Assembly (NCBI RefSeq): GCF_000430545.1
Contig: NZ_KE387164.1
Location: forward strand, 94,807-158,806
Source of the DNA: Tenacibaculum ovolyticum DSM 18103
GTDB taxonomy: Bacteria > Bacteroidota > Bacteroidia > Flavobacteriales > Flavobacteriaceae
Direction of reading: 5' to 3'
DNA: 64,000 nucleotides
The notes under the pieces were generated by a model that worked only from the letters and a program-made list of their open reading frames with translations, was not told the DNA's origin and did not search any database. The translations under genes were made by a program, and so were the position numbers. Shown one piece after another: positions 41,902 through 50,978 of this stretch; position 1 is the stretch's first letter, and the number at the start of each line of letters is the position of its first letter.

Positions 41902-41920
41902 TGTTTTAATTTAGATTAAA

Positions 41921-42961
41921 ATGAAATACACGAAATTACCAAATACAGACATAAAGGTTTCTAAAATATGTTTAGGAACAATGACATGGGGAAATCAGAA
42001 TACAGAGGCTGATGGACATAAGCAAATGGATTATGCTTTAGAGCAAGGTGTAAATTTTTGGGATACAGCTGAATTGTATTCAGTTCCTGCAACACCAGAA
42101 ACATACGGAGCAACAGAGAAAATTATAGGTTCTTGGTTTAAAAAAACAGGAAATCGTGATAAAGTTGTATTAGCAAGTAAAATAGCTGGAGGCGGAGATT
42201 ATACAAAACATATTCGTACTGGTGGGTTTACAAAGCAAAATATTATAGATGCGGTTGAAGGAAGTTTAAGTCGCTTACAAACCGATTATATTGATTTGTA
42301 TCAATTGCATTGGCCGTCTCGTGGAGTAAATTGTTTTGGTGTGCGTGATTATCCGTATCAAACAGCAACTAAAGAAGCTGAAAATCATTTAGAGATTTTA
42401 GAAACAATGAATCAATTAGTAAAACAAGGAAAGATAAAACACGTTGGCTTATCTAACGAAACTCCTTGGGGAACTATGAAATATCTGCAAACCGCTAAAC
42501 AACATAATTTGCCAGTAATGAGTACTATTCAAAATTCATATTCTTTAATTCATAGAGGATATGAAGTAGGAATGAGTGAGGTTTCTATGAGGGAAAATAT
42601 TGGATTACTAGCGTATTCACCATTAGCACAAGGTGTTTTATCAGGGAAATATTTAAACGGAAAAGCACCTGAAGGAGCACGTGGAACTTTGTTTCCAAGG
42701 TTTATAGCTCGTTATATGTCTGAAAGTTCTTTAAAAGCTGTAACTGAATATCTGAAAATAGCAGAAAAACATGGGTTAACATTGGCTGAATTATCATTAG
42801 CCTATATTAATCAGTTGCCATTTGTAACTAGTAATATTATTGGAGCAACAAAAATGAGTCAGTTAAAAGAGAATATTAACTCTATTAATATTGATTTATC
42901 AGATGAAATTTTAAAGGAAATAGAAGCAGTGCATAGTTTGATTCCGAATCCTGCACCATAG
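41921..42961 (+). CDS. tas: NADP(H)-dependent aldo/keto reductase (Tas-like)
   Basis: A 346-residue TIM-barrel reductase. The tetrad is visible: Asp in NFWDTAELYS (about 48) with its Tyr (about 53), Lys in LASKIAGG (about 85), and His in YQLHWPSRG (about 124). The early GLGTMTWG-like segment and the TYGATEKIIG insertion match E. coli Tas more than other AKR classes. Its physiological substrate is uncertain. A terminator follows between it and convergent trpS. Confidence 0.88.
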   Translation: MKYTKLPNTDIKVSKICLGTMTWGNQNTEADGHKQMDYALEQGVNFWDTAELYSVPATPETYGATEKIIGSWFKKTGNRDKVVLASKIAGGGDYTKHIRTGGFTKQNIIDAVEGSLSRLQTDYIDLYQLHWPSRGVNCFGVRDYPYQTATKEAENHLEILETMNQLVKQGKIKHVGLSNETPWGTMKYLQTAKQHNLPVMSTIQNSYSLIHRGYEVGMSEVSMRENIGLLAYSPLAQGVLSGKYLNGKAPEGARGTLFPRFIARYMSESSLKAVTEYLKIAEKHGLTLAELSLAYINQLPFVTSNIIGATKMSQLKENINSINIDLSDEILKEIEAVHSLIPNPAP

Positions 42962-42997
42962 TATTTATTCTTTTTTAAAAAGAAGTTTATAAAAATC

Positions 42998-43028
42998 AAA
43001 AGCCTCGAAGAAATTCAAGGCTTTTTTT
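42998..43028. terminator. Terminator between the aldo/keto reductase gene and trpS
   Basis: An 8-bp lower stem (AAAAGCCT with AGGCTTTT) plus a 3-bp upper stem across small mismatches, followed by seven T. A-rich on the left, so it may serve both convergent genes. Confidence 0.8.
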
Positions 43029-43084
43029 AGTTCTGAATATTTAAATTATTCAAGTAGATTTTTATTTATAATGAAATAGTTAAT

Positions 43085-44053
43085 CTAATAACCAATTTTT
43101 CCACGAACTCTTTGTAAAACATCTGTAGCTACAGTACGTGCTTTTTCAGCACCAACGGCTAAGGCTTCATCTATTTCATGACGGTTTTCCATATAATGGT
43201 TGTATTTGGCACGAACATCAGTGAATTTTTCAAGAATAAGTTCATATAAAGCTTGTTTTGCATGACCATATCCGTAATTTCCGCCTTCATAATTAGTTCT
43301 CATTTCTAAAATTTGCTCATCAGAAGCTAATAATTTGTAAAGAGCAAATACATTATCAGTATCAGGATTTTTAGGATCTTCAAGACCTAAACTATCCGTT
43401 TGAATACCCATAATTTGTTTTCTTAACTTTTTTTCAGGTAAAAAAATATCAATAAAATTGTTTCTTGATTTACTCATTTTTTCTCCATCAGTACCTGGAA
43501 CTAACTTTGTGTTTTCGTTAATTTTTGCTTGAGGTAAAATTAAAGTATCTCCAATAATATTGTTCATTCTACTAGCAACATCACGGGTCATTTCAAGATG
43601 TTGTAATTGATCTTTTCCTACAGGAACAATTTCGGCGTCATATAATAAAATATCGGCTGCCATTAACATTGGATATGTAAATAACCCAGAGTTCACATCA
43701 GCTAAACGATCAGACTTATCTTTAAAACCATGTGCGAGTGTTAAACGTTGATATGGAAAGTAACAGCTTAAATACCAGCTTAATTCTGCTACTTGAGGAA
43801 TATCACTTTGACGGTAAAAAACAGTTTTATTAATATCAATTCCACATGCAAGCCAAGTAGCAGCAACACTATAGGTGTTTTCTCTTAGTTTATTACCATC
43901 TTTAATTTGTGTTAAAGAATGCATATCGGCAATAAAAATAAAAGCTTCATTTTTAGAGTCATTAGCCATCTCAATAGCAGGTAAAATAGCTCCTAATAAA
44001 TTACCTAAGTGTGGAGTTCCTGTACTTTGTACTCCTGTTAATATTCTAGACAT
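43085..44053 (-). CDS. trpS: Tryptophan-tRNA ligase
   Basis: A 322-residue class I synthetase charging tRNA-Trp. The HIGH-equivalent is TPHLGNLLGA near residues 13-22, and the KMSKS loop is GEKMSKSRNN near 191-200. ADMHSLT and PVGKDQLQHLEMTRDVA are typical TrpRS tryptophan- and tRNA-contact segments. The length is normal for bacteria. Divergent from the acyltransferase gene at 44158, with its own minus-strand -7 box. I saw no T-box or leader peptide in the 104-base divergent region. Confidence 0.95.
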   Translation of the reverse strand: MSRILTGVQSTGTPHLGNLLGAILPAIEMANDSKNEAFIFIADMHSLTQIKDGNKLRENTYSVAATWLACGIDINKTVFYRQSDIPQVAELSWYLSCYFPYQRLTLAHGFKDKSDRLADVNSGLFTYPMLMAADILLYDAEIVPVGKDQLQHLEMTRDVASRMNNIIGDTLILPQAKINENTKLVPGTDGEKMSKSRNNFIDIFLPEKKLRKQIMGIQTDSLGLEDPKNPDTDNVFALYKLLASDEQILEMRTNYEGGNYGYGHAKQALYELILEKFTDVRAKYNHYMENRHEIDEALAVGAEKARTVATDVLQRVRGKIGY

Positions 44054-44105
44054 ATATCTGTTTTGAAAAATTATGTAAGCGATGCTTACTACTACTTAAT
44101 TGTAG

Positions 44106-44113
44106 CAAAAATA
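44106..44113 (-). promoter_or_regulatory. -7 box (TATTTTTG, minus strand) for trpS
   Basis: Complement CAAAAATA; initiation near 44099 gives a leader of about 45 bases before trpS. Confidence 0.45.
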
Positions 44114-44157
44114 AGCTTAAAATTGTTCAAACAAAAGAAATTACTACATTCGCATTT

Positions 44158-44949
44158 ATGAAATATTTACTTTTCCCTTTTCGATTAATTTGGAGAATTT
44201 GGTTCTACTTGCTCATGATTATTTCAGTAATAGCAATGTCTCCTTTTATATTGGTGCTATTATCTGATGAAAAGTATTACGGTACTTTCTGGAAATTAAT
44301 GAGAGTATGGGCTTTTTTCTTAATCTATGCAATGGGTTTTAGATTAAAATTTGAAAGAGAGCAAGAACTTGATCCTGAAAAAAGTTATGTATTTATAGCA
44401 AATCATGCTTCTTTATTAGACCCTTGGATGATGATTGCATCAAGTAAAAACCCTATTCTATTTGTGGGAAAAAAAGAATTAGTAAAATTACCGTTGTTTG
44501 GTTTTTTTTATAAGAAAGCTGTTATTATGGTTGATAGGAAAGACCCTAAGAGTAGAAGAAGAGTGTACACTCGTATCAAAAAACGATTAGACGAAGGTTT
44601 AAGTATTGCTATTTTTCCAGAAGGATTAGTACCTAATGAAAATGTAGTTTTAGCACCTTTTAATAATGGAGCTTTTAGCTTATCTATACAATACCAAATG
44701 CCAATTGTACCACAATTATACTTTGATGGAAAACGATTGTTTTCTTGGGATTTTTTTAAAGGTCACCCAGGAGTATTTAGGATTAAACAACGTAAATTTA
44801 TTGAAACAGATAATTTAACAATGGACGATAAAAATGCGTTAAAAAAACAAGCTTTTGATTTGTTATACAATGAATTACTGAATGATAAGTTGTATATTAA
44901 AGACACAAACAGACCAAATAATGAGCGAGAATTTAAATCACCGTTATAG
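44158..44949 (+). CDS. 1-acyl-sn-glycerol-3-phosphate acyltransferase family protein
   Basis: A 263-residue membrane acyltransferase with hydrophobic N-terminal helices. The catalytic H-x4-D is NHASLLDPW near residue 83, and the phosphate-binding FPEG is present in FPEGLVPNE near 155, though the usual EGTRS is replaced by EGLVP. It is paralogous in family but not closely similar to the gene at 31548. That altered motif may mean another acyl acceptor. The last 29 bases overlap the next gene in another frame. Confidence 0.88.
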   Translation: MKYLLFPFRLIWRIWFYLLMIISVIAMSPFILVLLSDEKYYGTFWKLMRVWAFFLIYAMGFRLKFEREQELDPEKSYVFIANHASLLDPWMMIASSKNPILFVGKKELVKLPLFGFFYKKAVIMVDRKDPKSRRRVYTRIKKRLDEGLSIAIFPEGLVPNENVVLAPFNNGAFSLSIQYQMPIVPQLYFDGKRLFSWDFFKGHPGVFRIKQRKFIETDNLTMDDKNALKKQAFDLLYNELLNDKLYIKDTNRPNNEREFKSPL

Positions 44950-45562
44950 TAATACCGAAGAGAAATTAAATATTCTAACTCACGGGTTTGGATTATTATT
45001 AGCTATAATCGCGCTACCTTTTTTAATTTTAAAATCGTTAACGTATCTAGAGCTTTGGCAAACGATTAGTTTTATTATTTACTCTTTAAGCTTAATTGTT
45101 TTATATGCAGCATCAACTTTTTATCATGCCGCCAAAAAACCTAAATTAAGAAGAAAACTTAATATTTTTGATCATGCCGCTATATATGTTCTAATAGCAG
45201 GAAGTTATACTCCGTTTTGTTTAGTGGTATTACCAGAGCAAACAGGATGGTATATGTTTGTTTTTGTTTGGTTGTTTGCATTAGCAGGAGTTATCCTAAA
45301 ATTATTTTTTACAGGAAGGTTTGATAAATTATCAACAGCTTTGTATTTAATAATGGGATGGCAAGTTGTTTTTTTAATAAAACCATTAATGAGTAACCTG
45401 TCGTATGATGGCTTATTTTATTTAATGGCTGGTGGCGTTTTTTATACTGTGGGAGCTATTTTGTACTCGATAAAAAAAATACCGTACAACCACGCTATCT
45501 TTCATGTTTTTGTGCTTTTAGGGAGTTTTAGTCACTTTTGGGCAATATATAAATATGTGTAG
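44921..45562 (+). CDS. Hemolysin III/PAQR-family membrane protein (TrhA/YqfA-like)
   Basis: A 213-residue seven-helix protein. Family signatures: EEKLNILTHGFG near residue 10, FYHAAKKPKLRRKLNIFDHAAIYVLIAGSYTP in part near 60-92, and the C-terminal HAIFHVFVLLGSFSHF. The conserved Glu/His/Asp/His set is thought to bind a metal ion in a membrane hydrolase-like fold. Bacterial members are linked to membrane fluidity. Start ATG at 44921 lies inside the preceding acyltransferase gene, suggesting translational coupling. It converges on the CYTH gene with 2 bases between stops. Confidence 0.9.
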   Translation: MSENLNHRYSNTEEKLNILTHGFGLLLAIIALPFLILKSLTYLELWQTISFIIYSLSLIVLYAASTFYHAAKKPKLRRKLNIFDHAAIYVLIAGSYTPFCLVVLPEQTGWYMFVFVWLFALAGVILKLFFTGRFDKLSTALYLIMGWQVVFLIKPLMSNLSYDGLFYLMAGGVFYTVGAILYSIKKIPYNHAIFHVFVLLGSFSHFWAIYKYV

Positions 45563-45564
45563 TT

Positions 45565-46035
45565 TTACCATTTAGAAAAAGGAAGTTTACTTAGGTTAGA
45601 ATTATAGTATTTAACAATTCCGGTAACCTCTTTACCTAACCAATTAGGTGTTGTGAAATTTTCATTCTCATCTTCCAATTCTATTTCAGCTACAACTAAG
45701 CCAATATTCTCTCCTATAAATTCATCAACTTCAAAAGTGTGATTATTTTCTTTTATTAGATATCTATATTTCTCAATAATTCCTTCTTCACATAAATTAA
45801 ATAAATCTTTTGCTTCTTTTAATTCAATTTCTTTTTCCCATTCGAACCTCGTTGTTCCACTTTTATTTGAAGCACCTTTAATTGTAAGAAAACCAGTGTC
45901 ATCTTTTATTCGAACCCTTACAACACGTTCTTTTTTAGAATTTAGGAAACCTTGTTTTATGTAACTTTTTTTATAAGCTACTTGTTTGTAGTCAGTAGAA
46001 TTTACTAGGAATTTTCGTTCTATTTCAAAAGTCAT
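45565..46035 (-). CDS. CYTH-domain protein (triphosphate tunnel metalloenzyme)
   Basis: A 156-residue protein beginning MTFEIERKFLV, which holds the ExExK signature of CYTH domains. Further charged strands KERVVRVRIKD, GFLTIKGA and VAEIELEDENE supply the tunnel of acidic and basic residues. Bacterial members hydrolyse inorganic triphosphate or similar substrates with a divalent metal; the true substrate is unknown. The ATG at 46035 is preferred to an upstream in-frame TTG because the signature must be N-terminal. Confidence 0.9.
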   Translation of the reverse strand: MTFEIERKFLVNSTDYKQVAYKKSYIKQGFLNSKKERVVRVRIKDDTGFLTIKGASNKSGTTRFEWEKEIELKEAKDLFNLCEEGIIEKYRYLIKENNHTFEVDEFIGENIGLVVAEIELEDENENFTTPNWLGKEVTGIVKYYNSNLSKLPFSKW

Positions 46036-46088
46036 AAGAAGTTGTATCAAATTTTTACGAATGTATCATTTTTGTTGTTATTATTAAA

Positions 46089-46096
46089 TATCTTTG
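46089..46096 (+). promoter_or_regulatory. -7 box (TATCTTTG) for recO
   Basis: A perfect TAnnTTTG match 30 bases before the ATG at 46127. Confidence 0.5.
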
Positions 46097-46126
46097 GAGC
46101 TAATAAATATTTAAAAACTTAATTTA

Positions 46127-46849
46127 ATGGCATTAATTACAACAAAAGCAATTGTTATTAGTGTTCTTAAATATGGTGATACAAGTTTAATTGTAAAATG
46201 TTTTACTTTAGAAGACGGTATTCGCTCTTATATGATAAGAGGTGTATTAAAATCAAGAAAAGGAAAATTAAAAGCAGCCTATTTTCAACCACTAACACAG
46301 TTGGTTATTGAGGCAAAGCATAACAATAAAAACTCACTAAACTCTATCAGAGAAGCACATGTTATTCATCCATATGAAAATATTTATAGCTCGATTGTAA
46401 AACAGTCAATTGTATTATTCTTATCGGAAATACTTTCAAGTATTATAAAAGAAGAAGAAAAAAATGAGGTGTTATATGAATATATTGAAACAGGTTTAAT
46501 CTGGTTAGATACTCATGATAATATTGCTAATTTTCATTTGCTTTTTTTATTAAATTTATCTAAGTTTTTAGGTTTTTATCCAGATGTATCAGAATCTTAT
46601 AAAACAGCTTTTAATTTATTAGAAGGAAGATTTATGGATGCTGAGTATGAGAAACTGTCGGTAACAGGGAATAAATTAATTTTATTTAAGAAGTTGTTAG
46701 GCATAAATTTTGATGTGTTAGATTCAGTTTCGTACAATAAAAACGAAAGACAAGTAATTCTTAGAGTTATAATTCGATATTTTGAATTACATTTGGAGGG
46801 CTTTAGAAAGCCAAAATCATTAGATATTTTAGAAACCGTGTTTAGTTGA
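46127..46849 (+). CDS. recO: DNA repair protein RecO
   Basis: A 240-residue protein with an N-terminal OB fold (TTKAIVISVLKYGDTSLIVKC near residues 5-25; GVLKSRKGKL near 41-50) and a helical C-terminal domain. RecO loads RecA by displacing SSB and anneals strands in gap repair. The zinc-binding cysteines of some RecO proteins are not present, which is common in the family. The TonB receptor gene starts 3 bases after the stop, so recO and the receptor share a transcript. Confidence 0.92.
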   Translation: MALITTKAIVISVLKYGDTSLIVKCFTLEDGIRSYMIRGVLKSRKGKLKAAYFQPLTQLVIEAKHNNKNSLNSIREAHVIHPYENIYSSIVKQSIVLFLSEILSSIIKEEEKNEVLYEYIETGLIWLDTHDNIANFHLLFLLNLSKFLGFYPDVSESYKTAFNLLEGRFMDAEYEKLSVTGNKLILFKKLLGINFDVLDSVSYNKNERQVILRVIIRYFELHLEGFRKPKSLDILETVFS

Positions 46850-46852
46850 TAT

Positions 46853-49315
46853 ATGAAGCAAATTGTAACTGCATTTTTTTTACTGATAATTACTACTGTT
46901 TTTTCACAAAATCTTACCATAATTGATGCTGAAACAGGCAAGTTAATTGAAGGAGTTGCTGTGTATAATAAAAATAAAACAGCATCAGCAATAAGTAATA
47001 TTGATGGACTAGTAAATGCTTCTAGTTTTAAGAGTCATGAAATACTTGTTTTTTCACATGTTGCTTATGCTGAATTTCAAGAAAAAAAAATAAACTTAAA
47101 GCAAAATAATTATGAAATCTTCTTATCTAAACATTCTGAACAATTAGATGAGGTTGTTGTTTCTGTTTTTAAAAACAAAGAGAAAACGAATAGAATTGCA
47201 GAACAAATAGCTGTAGTTTCATTAAGAGATATTCAAAAAGTATCACCACAAACTTCTGCTGATTTATTAGCAAGTATTCCTGGAATAAAAGTGCAAAAAT
47301 CACAGTTTGGAGGAGGAAGTCCTGTACTTAGAGGAATGGAAAGTAATCGTGTTTTACTAGTGGTTGATGGTGTTAGAATGAATAATGCAATTTATAGAAA
47401 AGGACATTTACAAAGTTCAATAACTGTTAGTCCCAATTTACTTGAAAGAACAGAAGTTATTTTTGGACCGTCATCAGTTATTTATGGTTCTGATGCTCTT
47501 GGAGGAGTGATTCATTATTATACAAAGACACCAAAATTATCAGATAAGAATAGAATTAAAGGAAGTAGTTTTTTACGCTACAGTTCTGTAAACAACGAAA
47601 TAACTAATACTGTTTCTGCTGAGCTTCAATTTAAAAAATGGGCATCGTTTACAAGTGTGTCTCATAGTAATTTTGGAGATTTAAAGATGGGGGAAAATAG
47701 ATCTCATGGTTTTAAAGATTGGGGTAAAGTATTTTCTTATTCCGATAATTTAAATGGAAATTATAGTGAGAATCCATTAGCAAACAAGGATGTTAATTTA
47801 CAGAGAAATACGGGGTTTAGTCAAACAGATGTTCTTCAAAAATTATTTATTCCATTATCAAAAAGAACAGATTTAAAGTTTAATATTCAATATTCAACAT
47901 CATCTGATGTACCTCGTTTTGATAAGTTAATGGAATTGAAGTCAGGAAGTTTAAAGTTTGCTGAATGGTATTATGGGCCACAAAATCGATTCTTAATTTC
48001 ATCTCAATTAGAAATAAACCCAAATAAAAAGTGGTTAAAAGAAGGAGTTTTTACAGTGGCATATCAAAATGTTTCAGAAAGCCGTATTCAAAGAAAATTT
48101 GGAAGCTTAGAAAGGTCTCATAGAGAGGAAACAGTAGATGTGTATAGTATAAATGGTGATTTTACGGTGCCCTTAGCAAGAAAGCGCAATTTAGGATACG
48201 GTTTTGAAGTTGCTTATAATGATGTGAAATCGAATTCTTATGGTAAAACATTAAGAGTGAAAAATAATGAAGTTGTTGGGTATGATGATGATTTTACAGT
48301 TCAGTCTCGATATCCTGATGGAGGAAGTAGTTATTTTAGTTCAGCAATGTATTTAGATTATAGACAGGATATATCTTCTAATTCAACCTTAAATACAGGG
48401 ATTCGATTAACCAATACGCAATTAGAAGCCAAATGGATTGATGAAACTTTTATAGAGTTGCCTAGTAATGATATAGATTTAAACAATATTGCTGTAACAG
48501 CAACTATTGGTTATGTTTACAAACCTGTTAAGAACTTGCAATTAAATGCAGTGTTATCATCAGGGTTTCGATCACCAAATATTGATGATGTAGGTAAAGT
48601 TAGAGAAAAAAATGGTAAGGTAACAGTACCAAATATTACTTTAAAACCAGAACATGCTTATAACGCAGAAATAGGAGTGCAAAAATATTTTAATAATCGA
48701 AAATTTAGAGTAGGTGCCAATGTATATTACACGCTATTAAATAATTATATTTATCGTGAAGCTTTTCAGTTAAACGGAGATAATACTGTTACTTATGATG
48801 GAGAGGAAGGAGATATTGTGGCAAATGTAAATAAAGGCAGGGCATATATTACAGGAGCAACAATTAGCTACCAAGGTAAATTATTAAAAAACTGGAGTAC
48901 TTCAGGTTTTTTAACCTATACAAAAGGAAAAGCGTATGATACAAATTTACCAATGTCTTCTATTCCTCCTTTATTTGGACGTTTTGAGCTAAATTATTCA
49001 AACAAAAAATTTGAAGGTGGAGCGAATTTAGTATTTAATGCTAAAAAAAATATTACAGATTATAATTTAGATGAGGGTATAGATAATCATACTCAAACAC
49101 CAATTGTAAACGAGAATGCATCAGAAGATGTTGATAAATATTTTGGTACACCAAGTTGGGTAACTGTTGGCCTATTTGTTAAATACACTGTAAATCCTAA
49201 TGTTTCAATACAAACACAGTTTGCTAATTTATTTGATAAGCATTATAAAGAATTTGCCTCTGGAGTTTCAGCTCCAGGGCGTAATATTTCAGTATCATTA
49301 GTAACCAATTTTTAG
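46853..49315 (+). CDS. TonB-dependent receptor
   Basis: An 820-residue outer-membrane receptor. Signal peptide about 1-18, a short regulatory-like domain (about 20-95), and a plug with ADLLASIPGIKVQKSQFGGG, PVLRGMESNRVLLVVDGVRM and TEVIFGPSSVIYGSDALGGV near residues 140-220. The FRSP segment near 570 and LKPEHAYNAEIG near 600 are like the FRAP/NPNL region of heme/hemoglobin-type receptors, so a heme or metal ligand is possible. The barrel ends SLVTNF with terminal Phe. It is tightly packed between recO and a DUF3817 gene. Confidence 0.9.
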   Translation: MKQIVTAFFLLIITTVFSQNLTIIDAETGKLIEGVAVYNKNKTASAISNIDGLVNASSFKSHEILVFSHVAYAEFQEKKINLKQNNYEIFLSKHSEQLDEVVVSVFKNKEKTNRIAEQIAVVSLRDIQKVSPQTSADLLASIPGIKVQKSQFGGGSPVLRGMESNRVLLVVDGVRMNNAIYRKGHLQSSITVSPNLLERTEVIFGPSSVIYGSDALGGVIHYYTKTPKLSDKNRIKGSSFLRYSSVNNEITNTVSAELQFKKWASFTSVSHSNFGDLKMGENRSHGFKDWGKVFSYSDNLNGNYSENPLANKDVNLQRNTGFSQTDVLQKLFIPLSKRTDLKFNIQYSTSSDVPRFDKLMELKSGSLKFAEWYYGPQNRFLISSQLEINPNKKWLKEGVFTVAYQNVSESRIQRKFGSLERSHREETVDVYSINGDFTVPLARKRNLGYGFEVAYNDVKSNSYGKTLRVKNNEVVGYDDDFTVQSRYPDGGSSYFSSAMYLDYRQDISSNSTLNTGIRLTNTQLEAKWIDETFIELPSNDIDLNNIAVTATIGYVYKPVKNLQLNAVLSSGFRSPNIDDVGKVREKNGKVTVPNITLKPEHAYNAEIGVQKYFNNRKFRVGANVYYTLLNNYIYREAFQLNGDNTVTYDGEEGDIVANVNKGRAYITGATISYQGKLLKNWSTSGFLTYTKGKAYDTNLPMSSIPPLFGRFELNYSNKKFEGGANLVFNAKKNITDYNLDEGIDNHTQTPIVNENASEDVDKYFGTPSWVTVGLFVKYTVNPNVSIQTQFANLFDKHYKEFASGVSAPGRNISVSLVTNF

Positions 49316-49326
49316 AAAAAAAAGAC

Positions 49327-49599
49327 ATGATTAATATCTTTAAAATAGTAAGTTTATTAGAAGGAGTTTCTTATTTGTTATTACTTTTTATAGCAACACC
49401 TATTAAGTATTTACAAGGTAATCCAGAATATGTGAAAATGTTAGGAATGCCTCACGGATTATTATTTGTAGCCTACATAATTATTGCAATTATGTTAAAG
49501 TTTGAATTGAACTGGAGTGGTAAAACCTTCGGAATTGTTTGTCTATTATCTATTCTTCCTTTCGGAACTTTCTTTGTTGGAAAGTATTTAAAAGAATAA
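49327..49599 (+). CDS. DUF3817 small membrane protein
   Basis: A 90-residue protein with three transmembrane helices. FKIVSLLEGVSYLLLLFIATPIKY, shown here in part by SLLEGVSYLLL, followed by the central MPHGLLFVAYI with its conserved His, is the DUF3817 pattern. Function unknown. It lies 11 bases after the TonB receptor gene and is probably the end of the recO-receptor transcript. Confidence 0.85.
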   Translation: MINIFKIVSLLEGVSYLLLLFIATPIKYLQGNPEYVKMLGMPHGLLFVAYIIIAIMLKFELNWSGKTFGIVCLLSILPFGTFFVGKYLKE

Positions 49600-49670
49600 T
49601 GTAATTACAAGAAGAAAAGACGAAGTAATTATTCATTTTTTTGCTACGATTAGATGACTTTTCTAGTTTT

Positions 49671-49693
49671 TATATTAGCTCCGTTGCCCTTCT
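49671..49693 (+). repeat. First copy of a short intergenic box repeated in the GLPGLI array
   Basis: A box reading roughly TATATTArCTyCgTTGCyCTT occurs here, at 50762-50784 and at 51734-51756. The other two copies begin the duplicated spacers. Here the promoter-leader part that follows in the other copies is missing. Confidence 0.5.
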
Positions 49694-49742
49694 CTATATA
49701 TTAGGAGTAGAAATTAATTAACAAAACTTAATTTTTTAAAAA

Positions 49743-49954
49743 ATAAAAAAAGTAATTTTAGTAATAATGTTTGCTACGAGTAATTTAGTGAATGCAGGTA
49801 ATAACCTTAAAGAATCTGAAGAAATAAGTTGTTTTACACATGCTTTTGAAGCTGTGGAAGCTGTTGAAAGCCTGGGTGATAGGGGGTATCGAATGAAGAT
49901 TTTAATAATGTTTTTAGGTATATGTTCAGTAAATGTCTTGATGCTACATTCTAG
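49743..49954 (+). pseudogene. Broken copy of the small secreted protein gene
   Basis: Aligning with the intact gene at 51967 shows the same signal-peptide coding sequence, but the start ATG is ATA at 49743. From there the frame reads KKVILVIMFATSNLVNA, paralleling KKVILMVAMVFATSGLVNA of the paralog. A second lesion is in the GGGGG run at 49882-49886: adding one G restores a frame reading GVSNEDFNNVFRYMFSKCLDATF in pieces, which ends at 49954 like the paralog's Cys-containing tail. Without it the frame runs into an unrelated hydrophobic tail to 49961. Confidence 0.7.
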
Positions 49955-49966
49955 AAAGTAAATATT

Positions 49967-49988
49967 GAGCTGATCATTTGGTCAGTTC
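49967..49988 (+). terminator. Hairpin between the small-protein pseudogene and GLPGLI gene 1
   Basis: An 8-bp stem with two G-U pairs and a 6-base loop, followed by ATTCTTTT. Its position matches the hairpin after the intact small gene (52221-52251). Confidence 0.45.
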
Positions 49989-50009
49989 ATTCTTTTAAAA
50001 ACAGAAAAA

Positions 50010-50720
50010 ATGAACAAAAGAAAGTTGATATTAATATCTTTATTAATGTTTTTTAAATTATCTTTTTCACAGGTTAATAGTGGGAAAGTTATATATATAG
50101 CTAGTTTAGATAAGAGCAAATTTTTAAAAAAGAAAACATCAAATCGGTTGTTAGGAAATTTTTTAAAAAAACTTAAAAAAGAGTCGAATATTTTTTATGT
50201 ATTGACTTTTAATAATAAAAAAGCATTATTTAAGAAAGATGATGTTCTTGAAAAGGAAAATAGTGGTAACCCATTAACCGCTATTTTCACAGGAAGTGGA
50301 ATATATTACTATGATATTCATTTAAATGAATCTTTAATTCAAAAAGAATCTTTAGGAGAAAATTTTATTATAGATAATGATGTTAAGTATGAATGGAAAT
50401 ATACACAAGAAACAAAGAAGATAGGAGACTATTTATGTTATAAAGCTAAAACCATAAAGAGGACAATAGGTAGAAAAGGAAATTTGGTAGAAAAAGATAT
50501 AGTAGCATGGTATACTTTAGACATACCAATAAAATTTGGAATAAAAGATTACCAAGGCTTACCCGGAGCAACTATACTTCTAGAAGATGGAAAAATAACC
50601 TATAGTGCATCGAAAATTATTTTAAATAAAACATATAAAATAACCAAGCCAAATAAAGGTAAAAAAATTACACAGAAACAATTCGATGAATATTTACAGA
50701 AAAACTTTAAAAATTTTTAA
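50010..50720 (+). CDS. GLPGLI-family secreted protein 1
   Basis: A 236-residue exported protein: signal peptide about 1-20 (ending SFS-Q), then a beta-rich body and the family motif in YQGLPGATILLEDG near residues 182-195. The family name GLPGLI comes from this motif. The end KGKKITQKQFDEYLQKNFKN is nearly the same as in GLPGLI protein 2, showing recent duplication. Function is unknown; members are commonly encoded beside carboxypeptidase-regulatory/barrel outer-membrane proteins, as here. Confidence 0.88.
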   Translation: MNKRKLILISLLMFFKLSFSQVNSGKVIYIASLDKSKFLKKKTSNRLLGNFLKKLKKESNIFYVLTFNNKKALFKKDDVLEKENSGNPLTAIFTGSGIYYYDIHLNESLIQKESLGENFIIDNDVKYEWKYTQETKKIGDYLCYKAKTIKRTIGRKGNLVEKDIVAWYTLDIPIKFGIKDYQGLPGATILLEDGKITYSASKIILNKTYKITKPNKGKKITQKQFDEYLQKNFKNF

Positions 50721-50978
50721 CGGGTTGATATATTATTAGGAGGTAATTATTTCTATTCCTTTATATTAACTTCATCGCTCTTTTTAACATTATTTTTTTG
50801 AAAAAAAAATACTTTTGAAGTTTTGATATAAAAATTGATCATTTTTATTACATGCTAGCTAGTGAAAAAGAAGAAGAATGTTTATAAATTGCGTGCATTT
50901 CTCTTTTTTAATGTACTTCTCTTATTTATAGAATGATAGTGATAGGTAAGAAGAGATGTGATATTTAAAAAGATAAAA
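50721..50978 (+). repeat. Duplicated promoter-leader spacer, copy 1
   Basis: Closely matches 51693-51966 along nearly its whole length. Shared blocks include GATATAAAAATTGATC, ACATGCTAGCTAGT and AGAATGTTTATAAATTGCG. A -7 box TACTTTTG is at 50810-50817, corresponding to TATTTTTG at 51790-51797 in copy 2. The predicted leader before GLPGLI gene 2 is about 155 bases, long for this organism. A small GTG-started frame (50862-50936) encodes a basic then hydrophobic 24-residue peptide. Confidence 0.7.
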
